Assembly: GCF_032854445.1 (NCBI RefSeq)
Contig: NW_027018123.1
Span: forward strand, 1 to 64,000
From: Liolophura sinensis
Lineage: Eukaryota > Mollusca > Polyplacophora > Chitonida > Chitonidae
Direction of reading: 5' to 3'
Length of the DNA stretch: 64,000 nucleotides
In this document: positions 12,701 to 26,100 of the stretch, one piece after another
Layout of the letters: each line of letters starts with the position of its first letter
How positions within the stretch are numbered: position 1 is the first letter of the stretch
The notes under the pieces: model-generated
Database searches by the model: none
What the model was told of the DNA's origin: nothing
The model's input: the letters and a program-made list of their open reading frames with translations, nothing else
Made by a program: the position numbers and the translations under genes

Positions 12701-13366
12701 GACCCACTTCAGTAAGGTGCCAAAAGATGCGGAATTGAACCAGGCATCGGCAGCTGTTGAAAAATTGCAAATTTCCCTGGTTTCCATGGAGTAACAGCCG
12801 TTGCTGGGCACGTGATTATGACATAAATGATCATTCAATTGTCACTACAGCCAAAAGTATTGGTCGGAGAGCAACGCGGTTTGCACCATTCGATTTCTCG
12901 TCACAAAATACGTCGGATTAGCCACTTACCAGCAGCACTAGAACAGTTTTTCCACTTTTGCATTTTTGCCTGGTCTTTTTGTTAATTGAAATCGGCTACA
13001 CTGTACTCTGTACAATCGCGACTGGTCATTACTATATTCAAGTTTTGACTATAAGTTATGTGCCCTTCGGTAGCCCAGAAGACGTCAAATCTTTGGGCTA
13101 AGCCCATTTAACTCACCCAGCAATTGCCTTACTTCTAAGTGAAAGACAATGTCAATGTCTTTATCTACTTGTAGAAAAACCAGACCATTTGTACATGAAA
13201 AACACAAGGTACTTGATACAGTCTGCTGTAAAAAGTACAACTGAACACTGACCCACTTCAGTAAGGTGCCAAAAGATGCGGAATTGAGCCAGGCATCGGC
13301 TGCTGTTGCAAAATTGCAAATATCCCTGGTTTCCATGGAGTAAGAGCCGTTGCTGGGCACGTGATT
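6718..13366 (+). repeat. Mixed satellite units without a clear higher-order period
   Basis: Unit starts: 7008, 7555, 8103, 8656, 9206, 9754, 10302, 10851, 11400, 11950, 12500, 13049. Most are TTCAGT subtype; 7008, 7555 and 11400 are TTTATA. The unit at 11400 carries TTTATAATGTG, GTTTCTATGG and GGGACAATTTTTCC, so it is a relative of the units at the left edge and at 3712. The unit at 8103 has a three-base TGA insertion (ACTTGATGATACAG near 8268). Several units here have CTACTTGTAG instead of CTACGTGTAG. I saw no repeated multi-unit block inside this stretch. Confidence 0.8.
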
Positions 13367-13383
13367 TCTTTGGGCTAAATTGT
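13367..13383 (+). other. 17-bp patch replacing normal monomer sequence
   Basis: Between CACGTGATT and ATTGTCGCTACAG a normal unit has about 20 bases (ATGACATCAATATTCATTGA or the TGATCA form). Here they are replaced by TCTTTGGGCTAAATTGT. The first 12 bases copy the TCTTTGGGCTAA site that normally lies in another part of the unit, and the last five (ATTGT) duplicate the start of the following ATTGTCGC. This is why the unit from 13049 to 13594 measures 546 bp. It looks like a small templated insertion. Confidence 0.85.
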
Positions 13384-15832
13384 ATTGTCGCTACAGCCAA
13401 AAGTATTGGTCGGAGAGCAACGCGGTTTGCACCATTCGATTTCTCGTCACAAAATACGTCGAATTAGCCTCTTACCAGCAGCACTGGAACAGTTTTTCCA
13501 CTGTTGCATTTTTGCCAGGTCTTTTTGTTAATTGAAATCGGCTACACTGTACTATGTACCATCGCGACTGGTCATTACTATATTCAACTTTTGACTATAA
13601 GTTATGTGCCCTTCGGTAGCCCAGAAGACCTGAAATCTTTCCGCTAAGGCCATTTAACTCACCCAGCAATTGCCTTACTTCTAAGTCCAAGACAATCTCA
13701 ATGTCTTTATCTACGTGTAGAAAAACCAGACCAATTGTACATAAAAAACACAAGGTACTTGATACAGTCTGCTGTAAAAAGTACAACTGACCACAGACCC
13801 ACATGAATAAGGTGCAAAAAGATGCGGAATTGAGCCAGGCATCGGCAGCTGTTGAAAAATTGCAAATTTCCCTGGTTTCCATGGAGTAAGAGCCGTTGCT
13901 GTGCACGTGATTATGACATAAATGATCATTCAATTGTCACTACAGCCAAAAGTATTGGTCGGAGAGCAATGCGGTTTGCACCATTCGATTTCTCGTCACA
14001 AAATACGTCGAATAGGCCTCTTACCAGCAGCACTGGGACAATTTTTCCACTTTTGCATTTTTACCTGGTCTTTTTGTTAATTGAAATCAGCTACACTGTA
14101 CTCTGTACAATCGCAACTGGTCATTACTATTTTCAACTTTTAACTATAAGTTATGTGCCCTTCGGTAGCCCAGAAGACCTGAAATCTTTTGGGCCAAGCC
14201 CATTTAACTCACCCAGCAATTGTCTTACTTCTAAGTGCAAGACAATCTCAATGTCTGTATCTACGTGTAGAAAAACCACACCATTTGTACATAAAAAACA
14301 CAAGGTACTTGATACAGTCTGCTGTAAAAAGTACAACTAAACACTGACCCACATTTATAAGGTGCCAAAAGATGCGGCATTGGGCCAGGCATCGGCAGCT
14401 GTTAAAAAATTGCAAATATCCCTGGTTTCCATGGAGTAAGAGCCGTTGCTGTGCACGTGATTATGACATCAATATTCATTGAATTGTCGCTACAGCCAAA
14501 AGTATTGATCGGAGAGCAACGCGGTTTGCACCATTCGATTTCTCGTCACAAAATACGTCGGATTAGCCTCTTACCAGCAGCACTGGAACAGTTTTTCCAC
14601 TTTTGCATTTTTGCCTGGTCTTTTTGTTAATTGAAATCGGCTACACTGTACTCTGTACAATCGCGACTGGTCATTACTATATTCTACTTTTGACTATAAG
14701 TTATGTGCCCTTCGGTAGCCCAGAAGACCTGAAATCTTTGGGCTAAGCCCATTTAACTCACCCAGCAATTGCCTTACTTCTAAGTGCAAGACAATCTCAA
14801 TGTCTTTATCTACGTGTAGAAAAACCACACCATTTGTACATGAAAAACACAAGGTACTTGATACAGTCTGCTGTAAACAGTACAACTGAACACTGACCCA
14901 CTTCAGTAAGGTGCCAAAAGATTCGGAATTAAGCCAGGCATCGGCAGCTGTTGAAAAATTGCAAATTTCCCTGGTTTCCATGGAGTAAGAGCCGTTGCTG
15001 GGCACGTGATTATGACATAAATGATCATTCAATTGTCACTACAGCCAAAAGTATTGGTCGGAGAGCAACGCGGATTGCACCATTCGATTTCTCGTTACAA
15101 AATACGTCGGATTAGCCTCTTACCAGCAGCACTGGAACAATTTTTCCAATTTTGCATTTTTGCCTGGTCTTTTTGTTAATTGAAATCGGCTACACTGTAC
15201 TCTGTACAATCGCGACTGGTCATTACTATATTCAACTTTTGACTATAAGTTATGTGCCCTTCGGTAGCCCAGAAGACGTAAAATCTTTGGGCCAAGACCA
15301 TTTAACTTACCCAGCAATTGTCTTACTTCTAAGTTCAAGACAATCTCAATGTCTTTATCTACGTGTAGAAAAACCAGACCATTTGTACGTGAAAAACACA
15401 AGGTACTTGATACAGTCTGCTGTAAAAAGTACAAGTAATCACTGACCCACATTTATAAGGTGCCAAAAGATGTGGAATTGGGCCAGGCATCGGCAGCTGT
15501 TAAAAAATTGCAAATATCCCTGGTTTCCATGGAGTAAGAGCCGTTGCTGGGCACGTGATTATGACATCAATGATCATTCAATTGTCGCTACAGCCAAAAG
15601 TATTGGTCGGAGAGCAACGCGGTTTGCACCATTCGATTTCTCGTCACAAAATACGTCGGATTAGCCTCTTACCAGCAGCACTGGAACAGTTTTTCCACTT
15701 TTGCATTTTTACTTGGTCTTCTTGTTAATTGAAATCGGCTACACTGTACTCTGTACAATCGCGACTGGTCATTACTATATTCAACTTTTGACTATAAGTT
15801 ATGTGCCCTTCGGTAGCCCAGAAGACCTGAAA
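13367..15832 (+). repeat. Out-of-register 2,466-bp duplication unit, copy 1
   Basis: Starts at the patch TCTTTGGGCTAAATTGT and runs to the base before the same 17 bases recur at 15833, exactly 2,466 bp later. Unit starts inside: 13595 (TGAATA), 14144 (TTTATA), 14694 (TTCAGT), 15243 (TTTATA), 15792 (truncated). The shared part, 13367 to about 14675, matches 15833 to about 17140 almost base for base. It includes the rare variants CTTTCCGCTAAGGCC, GGTGCAAAAAGATG, GTCGAATAGGCC and TTTTAACTATAAG. Since 2,466 is not a multiple of 549, the duplication did not arise by ordinary in-register unequal exchange. Confidence 0.85.
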
Positions 15833-16060
15833 TCTTTGGGCTAAATTGTATTGTCGCTACAGCCAAAAGTATTGGTCGGAGAGCAACGCGGTTTGCACCA
15901 TTCGATTTCTCGTCACAAAATACGTCGAATTAGCCTCTTACCAGCAGCACTGGAACAGTTTTTCCACTGTTGCATTTTTGCCAGGTCTTTTTGTTAATTG
16001 AAATCGGCTACACTGTACTATGTACCATCGCGACTGGTCATTACTATATTCAACTTTTGA
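15792..16060 (+). repeat. Truncated 269-bp satellite unit with illegitimate junction
   Basis: The unit begins normally and runs through GAAATCTTTGGGCTAA (to 15844). It then jumps via ATTGT to ATTGTCGCTACAGCC at 15850, missing about 280 bp: the rest of the palindrome site, the CTACGTGTAG region, the subtype site and the CACGTG segment. This is the only unit of grossly abnormal length in the window. The 17 bases 15833-15849 are identical to 13367-13383. Confidence 0.92.
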
Positions 16061-17159
16061 CTATAAGTTATGTGCCCTTCGGTAGCCCAGAAGACCTGAA
16101 ATCTTTCCGCTAAGGCCATTTAACTCACCCAGCAATTGCCTTACTTCTAAGTCCAAGACAATCTCAATGTCTTTATCTACGTGTAGAAAAACCAGACCAA
16201 TTGTACATAAAAAACACAAGGTACTTGATACAGTCTGCTGTAAAAAGTACAACTGACCACAGACCCACATGAATAAGGTGCAAAAAGATGCGGAATTGAG
16301 CCAGGCATCGGCAGCTGTTGAAAAATTGCAAATTTCCCTGGTTTCCATGGAGTAAGAGCCGTTGCTGTGCACGTGATTATGACATAAATGATCATTCAAT
16401 TGTCACTACAGCCAAAAGTATTGGTCGGAGAGCAATGCGGTTTGCACCATTCGATTTCTCGTCACAAAATACGTCGAATAGGCCTCTTACCAGCAGCACT
16501 GGGACAATTTTTCCACTTTTGCATTTTTACCTGGTCTTTTTGTTAATTGCAATCAGCTACACTGTACTCTGTACAATCGCAACTGGTCATTACTATTTTC
16601 AACTTTTAACTATAAGTTATGTGCCCTTCGGTAGCCCAGAAGACCTGAAATCTTTGGGCCAAGCCCATTTAACTCACCCAGCAATTGTCTTACTTCTAAG
16701 TGCAAGACAATCTCAATGTCTGTATCTACGTGTAGAAAAACCACACCATTTGTACATAAAAAACACAAGGTACTTGATACAGTCTGCTGTAAAAAGTACA
16801 ACTAAACACTGACCCACATTTATAAGGTGCCAAAAGATGCGGCATTGGGCCAGGCATCGGCAGCTGTTAAAAAATTGCAAATATCCCTGGTTTCCATGGA
16901 GTAAGAGCCGTTGCTGTGCACGTGATTATGACATCAATATTCATTGAATTGTCGCTACAGCCAAAAGTATTGGTCGGAGAGCAACGCGGTTTGCACCATT
17001 CGATTTCTCGTCACAAAATACGTCGGATTAGCCTCTTACCAGCAGCACTGGAACAGTTTTTTCCACTTTTGCATTTTTGCCTGGTCTTTTTGTTAATTGA
17101 AATCGGCTACACTGTACTCTGTACAATCGCGACTGGTCATTACAATATTCAACTTTTGA
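15833..17159 (+). repeat. Out-of-register duplication unit, copy 2 (partial)
   Basis: Unit starts 16061 (TGAATA) and 16610 (TTTATA) correspond to 13595 and 14144 at an offset of 2,466. I saw only isolated differences up to about 17140: TTGCAATCAG against TTGAAATCAG near 16549, and three against four T in ATCTTTGGGCC. Beyond that the two copies diverge: TTCAACTT against TTCTACTT before the next start, then CTTTCCGCTAAGCCC at 17210 against CTTTGGGCTAAGCCC. The expected remainder of the 2,466-bp copy has therefore been overwritten or lost. Confidence 0.8.
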
Positions 17160-20100
17160 CTATAAGTTATGTGCCCTTCGGTAGCCCAGAAGACCTGAAA
17201 TCTTTCCGCTAAGCCCATTTAACTCACCCAGCAATTGCCTTACTTCTAAGTGCAAGACAATCTCAATGTCTTTATCTACGTGTAGAAAAACCACACCATT
17301 TGTACATGAAAAACACAAGGTACTTGATACAGTCTGCTGTAAAAAGTACAACTGAACACTGACCCACTTCAGTAAGGTGCCAAAAGATTCGGAATTGAGC
17401 CAGGCATCGGCAGCTGTTGAAAAATTGCAAAGTTCCCTGGTTTCCATGGAGTAAGAGCCGTTGCTGGGCACGTGATTATGACATAAATGATCATTCAATT
17501 GTCACTACAGCCAAAAGTATTGGTCGGAGAGCAACGCGGTTTGCACCATTCGATTTCTCGTCACAAAATACGTCGGATTAGCCTCTTACCAGCAGCACTG
17601 TAACAGTTTTTCCACTTTTGCATTTTTACCTGGCCTTTTTGTTAATTGAAATCGGCTACACTGTACTCTGTACAATCGCGACTGGTCATTACTATATTCA
17701 ACTTTTGACGATAAGTTATGTGCCTTTCGGTAGCCCAGAAGACGTCAAATCTTTTGGCTAAGCCCATTTAACTCACCCAGCAATTGTCTTACTTCTAAGT
17801 CCAAGACAATCTCAAAGTCTTTATCTACGTGTAGAAAAACCAGACCATTTGTACATAAAAAACACAAGGTACTTGATACAGTCTGCTGTAAAAAGTACAA
17901 CTGAACACTGACCCACTTCAGTAAGATGCCAAAAGATGCGGAATTGAGCCAGGCATCGGCAGCTGTTGAAAAATTGCAAATTTCCCTGGTTTCCATGGAG
18001 TAAGAGCCGTTGCTACGCACGTGATTATGACATCAATGATCATTCAATTGTCGCTACAGCGAAAAGTATTGGTCGGAGAGCAACGCGGATTGCACCATTC
18101 GATTTCTCGTCACAAAATACGTCGGATTAGCCTCTTACTAGTAGCACTAGAACAGTTTTTCCACTTTTGCATTTTTGCCTGGTCTTTTTGTTAATTGAAA
18201 CCGGCTACACTGTACTCTGTACAATTGCGACTGGTCATTACTATATTCTACTTTTGACTATAAGTTATGTGCCCTTCGATAGCCCAGAAGACGTCAAATC
18301 TTTGGGCTAAGCCCATTTAACTCACCCAGCAATTGCCTTACTTCTAAGTGCAAGACAATCTCACTGTCTTTATCTACGTGTAGAAAAACCACACCATTTG
18401 TACGTGAAAAACACAAGGTACTTGATACAGTCTGCTGTAAAAAGTACAACTGAACACTGACCCACTTCAGTAAGGTGCCAAAAGATGCGGAATTGAGCCA
18501 GGCATCGACAGCTGTTGAAAAATTGCAAATTTCCCTGGTTTCCATGGAGTAAGAGCCGTTGCTGTGCACGTGATTATGACATAAATGATCATTTAATTGT
18601 CACAACAGCCAAAAGTATTGGTCGGAGAGCAACGCGGATTGCACCATTCGATTTCTCGTTACAAAATACGTCGGATTAGCCTCTTACCAGCAGCACTGGA
18701 ACAATTTTTCCAATTTTGCATTTTTGCCTGGTCTTTTTGTTAATTGAAATCGGCTACACTGTACTATGTACCATCGCGACTGGTCATTACTATATTCAAC
18801 TTTTGACGATAAGTTATGTGCCCTTTTGGTAGCCCAGAAGACGTCAAATCTTTGGGCCAAGCCCATTTAACTCACCCAGGAATTGTCTTACTTCTAAGTC
18901 CAAGACAATCTCAATGTCTTTATCTACGTGTAGAAAAACCACACCATTTGTACATAAAAAACACAAGGTACTTGATACAGTCTGCTGTAAAAAGTACAAC
19001 TAAACACTGACCCACATTTATAAGGTGCCAAAAGATGCGGAATTGGGCCAGGCATCGGCAGCTGTTAAAAAATTGCAAATATCCCTGGTTTCCATGGAGT
19101 AGGTGCCGTTGCTGTGCACGTGATTATGACATCAATATTCATTGAATTGTCGCTACAGCCAAAAGTATTGGTCGGAGAGCAACGCGGTTTGCACCATTCG
19201 ATTTCTCGTCACAAAATACGTCGGATTAGCCTCTTACCAGCAGCACTGGAACAGTTTTTCCACTTTTGCATTTTTGCCTGGTCTTTTTGTTAATTGAAAT
19301 CGGCTACACTGTACTATGTACCATCGCGACTGGTCATTACTATATTCTACTTTTGACTATAAGTTATGTGCCCTTCGGTAGCCCAGAAGACCTGAAATCT
19401 TTCGGCTAAGCCCATTTAACTCACCCAGCAATTGCCTTCCTTCTAAGTCCAAGACAATCTCAATGTCTTTATCTACGTGTAGAAAAACCACACCATTTGT
19501 ACATGAAAAACACAAGGTACTTGATACAGTCTGCTGTAAAAAGTACAACTGAACACTGACCCACTTCAGTAAGGTGCCAAAAGATTCGGAATTGAGCCAG
19601 GCATCGGCAGCTGTTGAAAAATTGCAAAGTTCCCTGGTTTCCATGGAGTAAGAGCCGTTGCTGGGCACGTGATTATGACATAAATGATCATTCAATTGTC
19701 ACTACAGCCAAAAGTATTGGTCGGAGAGCAACGCGGTTTGCACCATTCGATTTCTCGTCACAAAATACGTCGGATTAGCCTCTTACCAGCAGCACTGGAA
19801 CAGTTTTTCCACTTTTGCATTTTTACCTGGCCTTTTTGTTAATTGAAATCGGCTACACTGTACTCTGTACAATCGCGACTGGTCATTACTATATTCTACT
19901 TTTGACTATAAGTTATGTGCCCTTCGGTAGCCCAGAAGACGTCAAATCTTTTGGCTAAGCCCATTTAACTCACCCAGCAATTGTCTTACTTCTAAGTCCA
20001 AGACAATCTCAAAGTCTTTATCTACGTGTAGAAAAACCAGACCATTTGTACATAGAAAAACACAAGGTACTTGATACAGTCTGCTGTAAAAAGTACAACT

Positions 20101-23100
20101 GAACACTGACCCACTTCAGTAAGATGCCAAAAGATGCGGAATTGAGCCAGGCATCGGCAGCTGTTGAAAAATTGCAAATTTCCCTGGTTTCCATGGAGTA
20201 AGAGCCGTTGCTACGCACGTGATTATGACATAAATGATCATTCAATTGTCGCTACAGCCAAAAGTATTGGTCGGAGAGCAACGCGGATTGCACCATTCGA
20301 TTTCTCGTCACAAAATACGTCGGATTAGCCTCTTACTAGTAGCACTGGAACAGTTTTTCCACTTTTGCATTTTTGCCTGGTCTTTTTGTTAATTGAAACC
20401 GGCTACACTGTACTCTGTACAATTGCGACTGCTCATTACTATATTCTACTTTTGACTATAAGTTATGTGCCCTTCGGTAGCCCAGAAGACGTCAAATCTT
20501 TGGGCTAAGCCCATTTAACTCACCCAGCAATTGCCTTACTTCTAAGTGCAAGACAATCTCACTGTCTTTATCTACGTGTAGAAAAACCACACCATTTGTA
20601 CGTGAAAAACACAAGATACTTGATACAGTCTGCTGTAAAAAGTACAACTGAACACTGACCCACTTCAGTAAGGTGCCAAAAGATGCGGAATTGAGCCAGG
20701 CATCGGCAGCTGTTGAAAAATTGCAAATTTCCCTGGTTTCCATGGAGTAAGAGCCGTTGCTGTGCACGTGATTATGACATAAATGATCATTTAATTGTCA
20801 CAACAGCCAAAAGTATTGGTCGGAGAGCAACGCGGATTGCACCATTCGATTTCTCGTTACAAAATACGTCGGATTAGCCTCTTACCAGCAGCACTGGAAC
20901 AATTTTTCCAATTTTGCATTTTTGCCTGGTCTTTTTGTTAATTGAAATCGGCTACACTGTACTATGTACCATCGCGACTGGTCATTACTATATTCAACTT
21001 TTGACTATAAGTTATGTGCCCTTTTGGTAGCCCAGAAGACGTCAAATCTTTGGGCTAAGCCCATTTAACTCACCCAGCAATTGCCTTACTTCTAAGTGCA
21101 AGACAATCTCACTGTCTTTATCTACGTGTAGAAAAACCACACCATTTGTACGTGAAAAACACAAGGTACTTGATACAGTCTGCTGTAAAAAGTACAACTG
21201 AACACTGACCCACATTTATAAGGTGCCAAAAGATGCGGAATTGGGCCAGGCATCGGCAGCTGTTAAAAAATTGCAAATATCCCTGGTTTCCATGGAGTAG
21301 GAGCCGTTGCTGTGCACGTGATTATGACATCAATATTCATTGAATTGTCGCTACAGCCAAAAGTATTGGTCGGAGAGCAACGCGGTTTGCACCATTCGAT
21401 TTCTCGTCACAAAATACGTCGGATTAGCCTCTTACCAGCAGCACTGGAACAGTTTTTCCACTTTTGCATTTTTGCCTGGTCTTTTTGTTAATTGAAATCG
21501 GCTACACTGTACTATGTACCATCGCGACTGGTCATTACTATATTCTACTTTTGACTATAAGTTATGTGCCCTTCGGTAGCCCAGAAGACCTGAAATCTTT
21601 CGGCTCAGCCCATTTAACTCACCCAGCAATTGCCTTCCTTCTAAGTCCAAGACAATCTAAATGTCTTTATCTACGTGTAGAAAAACCACACCATTTGTAC
21701 ATGAAAAACACAAGGTACTTGATACAGTCTGCTGTAAAAAGTACAACTGAACACTGACCCACTTCAGTAAGGTGCCAAAAGATTCGGAATTGAGCCAGGC
21801 ATCGGCAGCTGTTGAAAAATTGCAAATTTCCCTGGTTTCCATGGAGTAAGAGCCGTTGCTGGGCACGTGATTATGACATAAATGATCATTCAATTGTCAC
21901 TACAGCCAAAAGTATTGGTCGGAGAGCAACGCGGTTTGCACCATTCGATTTCTCGTCACAAAATACGTCGGATTAGCCTCTTACCAGCAGCACTGTAACA
22001 GTTTTTCCACTTTTGCATTTTTACCTGGCCTTTTTGTTAATTGAAATCGGCTACACTGTACTCTGTACAATCGCGACTGGTCATTACTATATTCAACTTT
22101 TGACTATAAGTTATGTGCCCTTCGGTAGCCCAGAAGACGTCAAATCTTTTGGCTAAGCCCATTTAACTCACCCAGCAATTGTCTTACTTCTAAGTCCAAG
22201 ACAATCTCAAAGTCTTTATCTACGTGTAGAAAAACCAGACCATTTGTACATAAAAAACACAAGGTACTTGATACAGTCTGCTGTAAAAAGTACAACTAAA
22301 CACTGACCCACATTTATAAGGTGCCAAAAAATGCGGAATTGGGCCAGGCATCGGCAGCTGTTAAAAAATTGCAAATATCCCTGGTTTCCATGGAGTAGGA
22401 GCCGTTGCTGTGCACGTGATTATGACAACAATATTCATTGAATTGTCGCTACAGCCAAAAGTATTGGTCGGAGAGCAACGCGGTTTGCACCATTCGATTT
22501 CTCGTCACAAAATACGTCGCATTAGCCTCTTACCAGCAGCACTGGAACAGTTTTTCCACTTTTGCATTTTTGCCTGGTCTTTTTGTTAATTGAAATCGGC
22601 TACACTGTACTATGTACCATCGCGACTGGTCATTACTATATTCTACTTTTGACTATAAGTTATGTGCCCTTCGGTAGCCCAGAAGACCTGAAATCTTTCG
22701 GCTAAGCCCATTTAACTCACCCAGCAATTGCCTTACTTCTAAGTCCAAGACAATCTCAATGTCTTTATCTACGTGTAGAAAAACCACACCATTTGTACGT
22801 GAAAAACACAAGGTACTTGATACAGTCTGCTGTAAAAAGTACAACTGAACACTGACCCACTTCAGTAAGGTGCCAAAAGATGCGGAATTAAGCCAGGCAT
22901 CGGCAGCTGTTGAAAAATTGCAAATTTCCCTGGTTTCCATGGAGTAAGAGCCGTTGCTGGGCACGTGATTATGACATAAATGATCATTCAATTGTCACTA
23001 CAGCCAAAAGTATTGGTCGGAGAGCAACGCGGATTGCACCATTCGATTTCTCGTCACAAAATACGTCGGATTAGCCTCTTACCAGCAGCACTGTAACAGT

Positions 23101-26100
23101 TTTTCCACTTTTGCATTTTTACCTGGCCTTTTTGTTAATTGAAATCGGCTACACTGTACTCTGTACAATCGCGACTGGTCATTACTATATTCAACTTTTG
23201 ACGATAAGTTATGTGCCCTTCGGTAGCCCCAGAAGACGTCAAATCTTTCGGCTAAGCCCATTTAACTCACCCAGCAATTGTCTTACTTCTAAGTCGAAGA
23301 CAATCTCAATGTCTTTATCTACGTGTAGAAAAACCACACCATTTGTACATAAAAAACACAAGGTACTTGATACAGTCTGCTGTAAAAAGTACAACTGAAC
23401 ACTGACCCACTTCAGTAAGATGCCAAAAGATGCGGAATTGAGCCAGGCATCGGCAGCTGTTGAAAAATTGCAAATTTCCCTGGTTTCCATGGAGTAAGAG
23501 CCGTTGCTACGCACGTGATTATGACATAAATGATCATTCAATTGTCGCTACAGCCAAAAGTATTGGTCGGAGAGCAACGCGGATTGCACCATTCGATTTC
23601 TCGTCACAAAATACGTCGGATTAGCCTCTTACTAGTAGCACTAGAACAGTTTTTCCACTTTTGCATTTTTGCCTGGTCTTTTTGTTAATTGAAACCGGCT
23701 ACACTGTACTCTGTACAATTGCGACTGGTCATTACTATATTCTACTTTTGACTATAAGTTATGTGCCCTTCGGTAGCCCAGAAGACGTCAAATCTTTGGG
23801 CTAAGCCCATTTAACTCACCCAGCAATTGCCTTACTTCTAAGTGCAAGACAATCTCACTGTCTTTATCTACGTGTAGAAAAACCACACCATTTGTACGTG
23901 AAAAACACAAGATACTTGATACAGTCTGCTGTAAAAAGTACAACTGAACACTGACCCACTTCAGTAAGGTGCCAAAAGATGCGGAATTGAGCCAGGCATC
24001 GGCAGCTGTTGAAAAATTGCAAATTTCCCTGGTTTCCATGGAGTAAGAGCCGTTGCTGTGCACGTGATTATGACATAAATGATCATTTAATTGTCACAAC
24101 AGCCAAAAGTATTGGTCGGAGAGCAACGCGGATTGCACCATTCGATTTCTCGTTACAAAATACGTCGGATTAGCCTCTTACCAGCAGCACTGGAACAATT
24201 TTTCCAATTTTGCATTTTTGCCTGGTCTTTTTGTTAATTGAAATCGGCTACACTGTACTATGTACCATCGCGACTGGTCATTACTATATTCAACTTTTGA
24301 CTATAAGTTATGTGCCCTTTTGGTAGCCCAGAAGACGTCAAATCTTTGGGCCAAGCCCATTTAACTCACCCAGCAATTGTCTTACTTCTAAGTCCAAGAC
24401 AATCTCAATGTCTTTATCTACGTGTAGAAAAACCAGACCATTTGTACATAAAAAACACAAGGTACTTGATACAGTCTGCTGTAAAAAGTACAACTAAACA
24501 CTGACCCACATTTATAAGGTGCCAAAAGATGCGGAATTGGGCCAGGCATCGGCAGCTGTTAAAAAATTGCAAATATCCCTGGTTTCCATTGAGTAGGAGC
24601 CGTTGCTGTGCACGTGATTATGACATCAATATTCATTGAATTGTCGCTACAGCCAAAAGTATTGGTCGGAGAGCAACGCGGTTTGCACCATTCGATTTCT
24701 CGTCACAAAATACGTCGGATTAGCCTGTTACCAGCAGCACTGGAACAGTTTTTCCACTTTTGCATTTTTGCCTGGTCTTTTTGTTAATTGAAATCGGCTA
24801 CACTGTACTATGTACCATCGCGACTGGTCATTACTATATTCTACTTTTGACTATAAGTTATGTGCCCTTCGGTAGCCCAGAAGACCTGAAATCTTTCGGC
24901 TAAGCCCATTTAACTCACCCAGCAATTGCCTTCCTTCTAAGTCCAAGACAATCTCAATGTCTTTATCTACGTGTAGAAAAACCAGACCATTTGTACGTGA
25001 AAAACACAAGGTACTTGATACAGTCTGCTGTAAAAAGTACAACTGAACACTGACCCACTTCAGTAAGGTGCCAAAAGATGCGGAATTGAGCCAGGCATCG
25101 GCAGCTGTTGAAAAATTGCAAATTTCCCTGGTTTCCATGGAGTAAGAGCCGTTGCTGGGCACGTGATTATGACATAAATGATCATTCAATTGTCACTACA
25201 GGCAAAAGTATTGGTCGGAGAGCAACGCGGTTTGCACCATTCGATTTGTCGTCACAAAATACGTCGGATTAGCCTCTTACCAGCAGCACTGTAACAGTTT
25301 TTCCACTTTTGCATTTTTACCTGGCCTTTTTGTTAATTGAAATCGGCTACACTGTACTCTGTACAATCGCGACTGGTCATTACTATATTCAACTTTTGAC
25401 GATAAGTTATGTGCCCTTCTGTAGCCCAGAAGACGTCAAATCTTTCGGCTAAGCCCATTTAACTCACCCAGCAAATGTCTTACTTCTAAGTCCAAGACAA
25501 TCTCAATGTCTTTATCTACGTGTAGAAAAACCAGACCATTTGTACATAAAAAACACAAGGTACTTGATACAGTCTGCTGTAAAAAGTACAACTAAACACT
25601 GACCCACATTTATAAAGTGCCAAAAGATGCGGAATTGGGCCAGGCATCGGCAGCTGTTAAAAAATTGCAAATATCCCTGGTTTCCATGGAGTAGGAGCCG
25701 TTGCTGGGCACGTGATTATGACATCAATATTCATTGAATTGTCGCTACAGCCAAAAGTATTGGTCGGAGAGCAACGCGGTTTGCACCATTCGATTTCTCG
25801 TCACAAAATACGTCGGATTAGCCTCTTACCAGCAGCACTGGAACAGTTTTTCCACTTTTGCATTTTTGCCTGGTCTTTTTGTTAATTGAAATCGGCTACA
25901 CTGTACTATGTACCATCGCGACTGGTCATTACTATATTCTACTTTTGACTATAAGTTATGTGCCCTTCGGTAGCCCAGAAGACCTGAAATCTTTCGGCTA
26001 AGCCCATTTAACTCACCCAGCAATTGCCTTACTTCTAAGTCCAAGACAATCTCAATGTCTTTATCTACGTGTAGAAAAACCAGACCATTTGTACGTGAAA

